Below are positions 59,181-64,000 of a stretch of DNA of 64,000 nt, piece by piece. The stretch lies in the NCBI RefSeq assembly GCF_002078875.1, contig NC_034419.1, forward strand, positions 18,725,516 through 18,789,515, in the 5' to 3' direction. Both the position numbers and the translations under genes were made by a program. Each line of letters opens with the position of its first letter. Positions within the stretch are counted from its first letter, which is position 1. The notes beneath the pieces were generated by a model, which was not told where the DNA came from, ran no database searches, and was given only the letters and a program-made list of their open reading frames with translations. This DNA comes from Numida meleagris. Its lineage: Eukaryota > Chordata > Aves > Galliformes > Numididae.

Positions 59181-61042
59181 GGGAATTTCCATGTTATGGC
59201 AAAGAGACTTTGTGATATATCTATATAACAGCTGTATTTATATGTAGATTCTTTTAAAAGTTAATGTCAGTGCATTACCATCCTTTTGCCCTGCACAACG
59301 GTATGGGAAGGGACTGCACATAGACATGTGTATACTGAGTAGTATAGAGTATTCCATAGCATATTAAGTTCAGATGATGACTTTGCTCTGTTCAAGCATG
59401 AAAAAGGAGCACGGTTTGTTGTCTTCCTTCAGGTTTGTGATTTGCATGCTCTAAAATGGTATTAGCTCCTGTATAACACAGGAGTATTTCTGAGCAAGCA
59501 GCGTGTGCGTTCCAGGGAGGCTGTTATATTTGGAAGGTCTCATTATTCCTGACAGTAATATCACAATTAGTGACCATTCACAGAAATTGCATATTATTTC
59601 TGTAATATGGTCTTTCTGTATTGGCAGAAGTACATCTTGGGAAAAGCTTCTCATTACTGACACGTAGTTGTACAGTGCTGTTAAGCCAAATCTGCTCCAG
59701 GTGGAAAGTCAGCGACTCACTAGCTGGTAACAGGCTGCCAACCCATACCTCTGACAGACATAGCATGCTATGTGCCCTTCAACGTGCACAGAAGTACTCG
59801 GTTTGGAGGAGGGTGGAAGTGGTTCCAGGGGCGGCTGCTCCTCCAGTGGAGGCCCTTCTGCTCCCTCAGGTCACCGCCAGCTGCAAGGCAAGGGAAGGGG
59901 CTCCTGCAGCGGGCCCAGACCTCAGCGTGTCTGAAGAACACCTCGGCTCCTCTGTAGTGCTTGTCCTTGTGAGCCTGCTTTCTCGCACCTCGCCTGTTTA
60001 TGCAGTGCTGTGGGTGCATGCTGTGTGTCCTAACCCATTTGGGGTGTCTGACAGCTTTCTTCACCCAGAAGCTGAATTTCCAGCAATGCTGCCCTTCATC
60101 AACGCCTTGATATCTGGATGTGAAGGAGCTTTGTTTCGCTAGGTCAGCATTCAGATACTGTGCTTCTCATTGGCACAATTGCTTCCGTGAGAGCTGTACA
60201 GGCTTTGTTTGTCCCAAGCTTTGGGACAGGCTTTGTCTTTGTCCCTGGGTGCTGCTGCTGCTGCCAGCCCCTTCTTCTGACATCCCTGCAGTGCCACAAG
60301 GAGTCTGGATGAATGACCCCAGCACGCAGAATCTGTTTGTAAGGCTGCATGGTGTTTCCTCGTTTATTGAACTTCTGCAGGACATGAAATAAATCTGCCA
60401 CTCCTTGCTGCTGGAAAGATGTGGAAGCGTGAGCCTTGCTGCCTCTCCATGAGTTGTGCGTGTTGAAGTGGTGAAGTGGCTCCTTCAAGCGATGGGCTGC
60501 TCCCATACTCAGCAGATCTGAGGCTGTCACGTGGCTGAACAAAACCAAAAAGTCCCCCCTATGAATTAGGAACGCTGGTTCTTTTTTTCTGCACACTGCT
60601 GTAGGGGCCGTGCCTACTGTTTCTAGGGGAGATTTAAAGCTGTGTCTGGGGAGCACCTTCCCTTGTCCAAACCCACAAACCCAAGCCAAATAAAACCCCG
60701 TTTTCACACAGTCCCCTGTCAGCCTTCTGATTTAAGATTACGATAGTTCATGGTCCGGATCTATTAGTTAAGTCATTTCTTATGCAAACAAATACCGGTT
60801 CCCATTTCCTGAATTCTCCTCTTCCCCAGTGATAGTTCCACGTTAATTTTGAGGGCAGTCTGCAGAGAGATGTGCTGCTGTGACCTCGTGGTGTGATCGA
60901 TCTGAAGATGTGATGAACGCTCTTGAAGTCTGAATGCTTTAGGTGATGTTTCCCCTGTTACTGCTGATGTTAATGCTGTACTTATGCTTAAGTAACATTT
61001 TATTAAGCTACAAGTGTTTAATGGATTTTACCTAAGCTTTTA

Positions 61043-61058
61043 AAATTTAATTAAATTT
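61043..61058. repeat. 16-bp perfect AT palindrome
   Basis: AAATTTAATTAAATTT is its own reverse complement, with a central TTAATTAA. It lies in an AT-rich stretch where such palindromes arise easily. Confidence 0.9.
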
Positions 61059-61809
61059 ATTATTTGAACTTCGCTACATAGATAAGCTTTTCATGGTGCA
61101 CTAATTGTGTAATGCTTTTTCAGTGTCTAAAAACCTCATTTCCACCCTCTTAAGAATCCTATCAAAAAATACATTTATTTTCTCTCAGCCCTTAAATAAA
61201 ACCATGTGTACAAGACAGTTTTTCCTCACCTCTCTGATTAGTCCTCCGGTAAAGTAAAGGTTAGATATTGTTTTTTCAGTCTTCTGTTTTTTTGAATTGC
61301 CTGGTAGGCGAATGCAAATGTGGCGTACATAAAAAGATCTTTCATCTTAATTCAATTGCTAAATGTTTTTGCTACAGTATAGTTATTAGCTGCTTGGTTT
61401 TTATTGCCTTCTGTAATAAGCAACCTCAACCACCGAGTCTGGGGGTGTATAAGAACAGCAGAAATGCCATCAGTGCCCATCTCCTGGGTGTGCTCCCAGA
61501 CCCAGGCAAGATGCTTCCTTTGTGTTGATAGAGAGATTTAAAGGACCATAAAGGGACATCAGAAAAAGCACTTTTGATCATTAAAAAATGGAGTAAAACC
61601 CTTCTAGATACAAAAGGCTTTCCAAATCTAACACAAATGAGAACAGAAGAGGCAGCTGTGTTTCTGTTCAGTATGGGGACATCCACCTTCACTTCGCAGC
61701 TCCTGGCTGCTGGAAAGCTGCCTTAAATCCTGCCTGCACCCCATCACCAACAGGTGCTGCACAGATTTGCTGCTTAGATCCGTGGCCATTGAACGTGAAC
61801 GATTACGCC

Positions 61810-62060
61810 TCCATCAAATGTGAGCTGGAAAATAAATGGACAATGTAATCAAATGTTATTACAGGCTATTTCCTGCTTTGAAAACAACATTTGGGGTTTG
61901 TCCTGATGCTGTTTTCCCGTCGAAGCCTGAGCTTTGCTTCAGCCAAGGTCTGACAGGAAAAGAATATTGTGTTGAACAACACTGCAGCCAACAGATGGTT
62001 TTTCACAAACCAGTAATTAATTTATTACTCTTTAATAACAGATACAGGATAGGACAACTT
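61810..62060. promoter_or_regulatory. Candidate conserved non-coding block
   Basis: Contains CAATGTAATCAAATG, TTATTACAGGC, CAGTAATTAATTTATTAC and CTTTAATAACAGATAC with CpG in TTCCCGTCGAAG. A 77-codon open frame crosses it without family resemblance. Inference. Confidence 0.28.
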
Positions 62061-64000
62061 CAATGGTGAAATCATCTCTCTTTATTGGCTATGAGTTTGT
62101 TGACTGTGATGTTTTTATTTTTCAGGGAAAAGAAAACAAACCATGGATTTCTTTCTTTTCTAAAGCATTTCTTTGTATGATAACCTCACAGTTGAGTGTA
62201 TACCTTGGTGAACCGTCCTTCTCCAAAACGTGGTAGTGGGAATGAAGAACTGCTGATCTGCAGTACCCGGTGAGTAAGTACCTGGTAAAAAGAGGCTTTT
62301 TACGGAGCCACACAGAGTCTGTTCATGGCCTCCTTGCAAAAACTGCGTTGTTGTTTAGGGGAGTAAGTTATGCTTAGGGGTTGGTTGGAGTTGTTTTCTA
62401 ATAACATTATGTACTTTTTCTCCTTGCTGTTCCAATCTTCCCTTATTAATAGATCAATATATAATTCTGTGATAATCATTTACCTTTTATCTGCCTTGAA
62501 GCTGTGCAGCAGTCAGGCACATGGCGTGTTATCTATTGTATTCAGAGGGTATCACTGGTAATTGATAAATGCGCTGCAACTCCATGGTTATAGGAATGTG
62601 GGCTTCTTGTCAGTGGTCCAAGATAAAATATAAGTTCTTAGATCCCACGGGAACGTCTCTGAAGAAAAAAATGTCCTTTGGATTCTGTTCCACATGGTGT
62701 TTGAAATCATAAAGTTTGCTTTCAATCAGTTTAGAAAAGATTATTCCAAAGGTTGTTGAGATCATCTGGAGTTTTTCCACGGTTTCAACAGGTTATGGAT
62801 CCTTCTAAATCAAACCCCAGTGACTTACACAACCTTGAAAGGTTTCTGTAAATTATAGCATCGTAGGGAGGAAACACTTAACTCTTACTGTAGGGCTTTA
62901 TATCTGATTTATTTACCCTCTCTGGAGAGTCAGATAAGTACAATGACTTTCATTTGCTCTTTCAAACAAAAGAGATCCCAAACTTTGAATTGTTTTGCTT
63001 TTTACATACTTCTGATAATGACTGCACACATTTTTAAATTTGCTTATGTCTCATGCCTCTTATTTGATAAACACCGTCCCTTGTGAAATAAGGATCTTAG
63101 ACAAATTCTATTCTGTTGCAAATTTTGGCCTGAGCCCAGTCGTGAGCCGCTGCTATAGGCAGCACAGCTTTCAGTGCCATTGGGTCGCTTGGACTTCTGA
63201 TTTGATTTATATTGATGAAGTTGGCCATTGTAAACAATGAGTTGCTTTTAGCATTTACTCATAGTGCTTTGTGGTTGTGATGCGCTCTCCTGGCGTATGG
63301 CCATAACTCTTTTGCCTTCTGTTTTTGAAGCTTCGTCTAAAATGTGCGGGTGTCCGTGTGAGCACTTCCATGACCACTAGGAATTCAGGTCTTTGAAATG
63401 GCTTCTAGGTATTTCCTTACCATTTTCATGTCTTTGTGATGAAACATGGGAGCCTTGATTAGTTCACAGCCATTCCTTAGTGATTGAGCTGCTTGTGGTT
63501 AGTTTCTGAGGTTAGATGAAGAACACTGGTTGTGTGGTAGGGATTTGCTGAGTATATGAAGCAGTGTTCCAGAAGAATCAAGAATGGAAGATGGGATGTG
63601 TCTGTTCAGAGCATTTCAGAACAAGAATAGCTGATCTCTCATGACATTAATGGAAATCCTAAGAAACAAATACATTGGGTAATTCTTCAGAAACACAACA
63701 TTCGTAACAATGGTTCCATGTCCCTTTCTTCTTATATGAGGTTTAAGGACAGAAAATATCAAAAATATGGTGGATAACTTAGTTCCAAATATTTAATGGA
63801 ATATAAAATCTGGCCCTATAATGTAGTACTATTTTAGAAAGCTTATTAACATTTTATATAGTGTACGATGTATGAAAGTAATGGTCCAATTATTTATGTG
63901 ACAAGACATCCCTAAAAATGTTCATATCCATTCTGAATGTTTTAATAAGGTACTAAAAAATACCATAATCCTCTGGCAGTAATGTCTTTCTTGGTAACAG

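Larger units (their letters stand above)
58387..64000. other. Non-coding unique DNA, no gene recognised
   Basis: Contains the second and third longest open frames, 187 codons on the minus strand (60,144-60,707) and 173 codons on the plus strand (59,621-60,142). They lie side by side in a GC-richer stretch, with no recognised domain. Enhancer-like blocks at 59.0 and 61.8 kb are listed separately. The last 1.9 kb is plain AT-rich sequence in which I see nothing specific. Confidence 0.68.

Noticed and set aside
62755..62780. TTGAGATCATCTGGAG, resembling the CR1 GAGATCATCTAG segment
   Set aside because: No neighbouring CR1 sequence on either side.
1..64000. tRNA, rRNA, microRNA, CRISPR, endogenous retrovirus or LTR elements
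   Set aside because: None was recognised by eye on either strand. Weak or diverged cases, especially microRNA hairpins, cannot be excluded without folding and database searches.

Overview
The window reads as non-coding nuclear DNA from a bird, most likely chicken-like. The evidence is a scatter of CR1 non-LTR retrotransposon fragments, almost all of them the short 3'-terminal pieces typical of avian genomes. There are no Alu or L1 elements, very few simple repeats, and I saw no recognisable LTR element. I could not identify a single protein-coding gene, rRNA, tRNA, CRISPR array or bacterial-type feature. The longest open frames (190, 187 and 173 codons) match no family I recognise, have no convincing gene structure, and lie in locally GC-richer DNA where stops are rarer. 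The region is best described as a gene desert or part of a very long intron.

Layout. From 1 to 11.9 kb the sequence is unique, with AT-rich blocks carrying homeodomain (TAATTA-like) and octamer (ATGCAAAT) motifs, one strong G-quadruplex motif near 6.4 kb, and small CR1 scraps at 3.4 and 9.0 kb. From 11.9 to 13.15 kb lies the only substantial repeat block: two CR1 copies in opposite orientation that meet near 12.55 kb. One is a fairly well preserved plus-strand 3' region carrying a private 11-bp minisatellite. The other is a much older minus-strand copy, recognised mainly by its decayed reverse-transcriptase peptide. From 13 to 27.5 kb the sequence is again mostly unique, with a probable ancient MIR-like SINE at 17.7 kb, a CpG-rich patch at 23.2-23.5 kb and several long blocks that look like conserved non-coding elements. 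From 27.5 to 45.5 kb there are four more CR1 3' ends, the strongest enhancer-like block (34.2-34.56 kb), a CTCF-like site and a possible 66-nt exon. From 45.5 to 64 kb there is one CR1 end at 58.3 kb, a polypurine tract, more AT-rich blocks, and a GC-rich 112-bp segment bounded by good splice signals.

How it works together. No operon or pathway exists here. The working hypothesis is a regulatory landscape: low repeat density and many AT-rich blocks with motif pairs fit long-range enhancers of a developmental gene outside the window. I could not identify the gene. Calls of conserved or regulatory blocks are inference from composition and motifs only, because no alignment was possible. I found no previously undescribed biological system; the best leads are the motif palindromes, the enhancer-like blocks, the two exon-like segments and the CR1-internal minisatellite.
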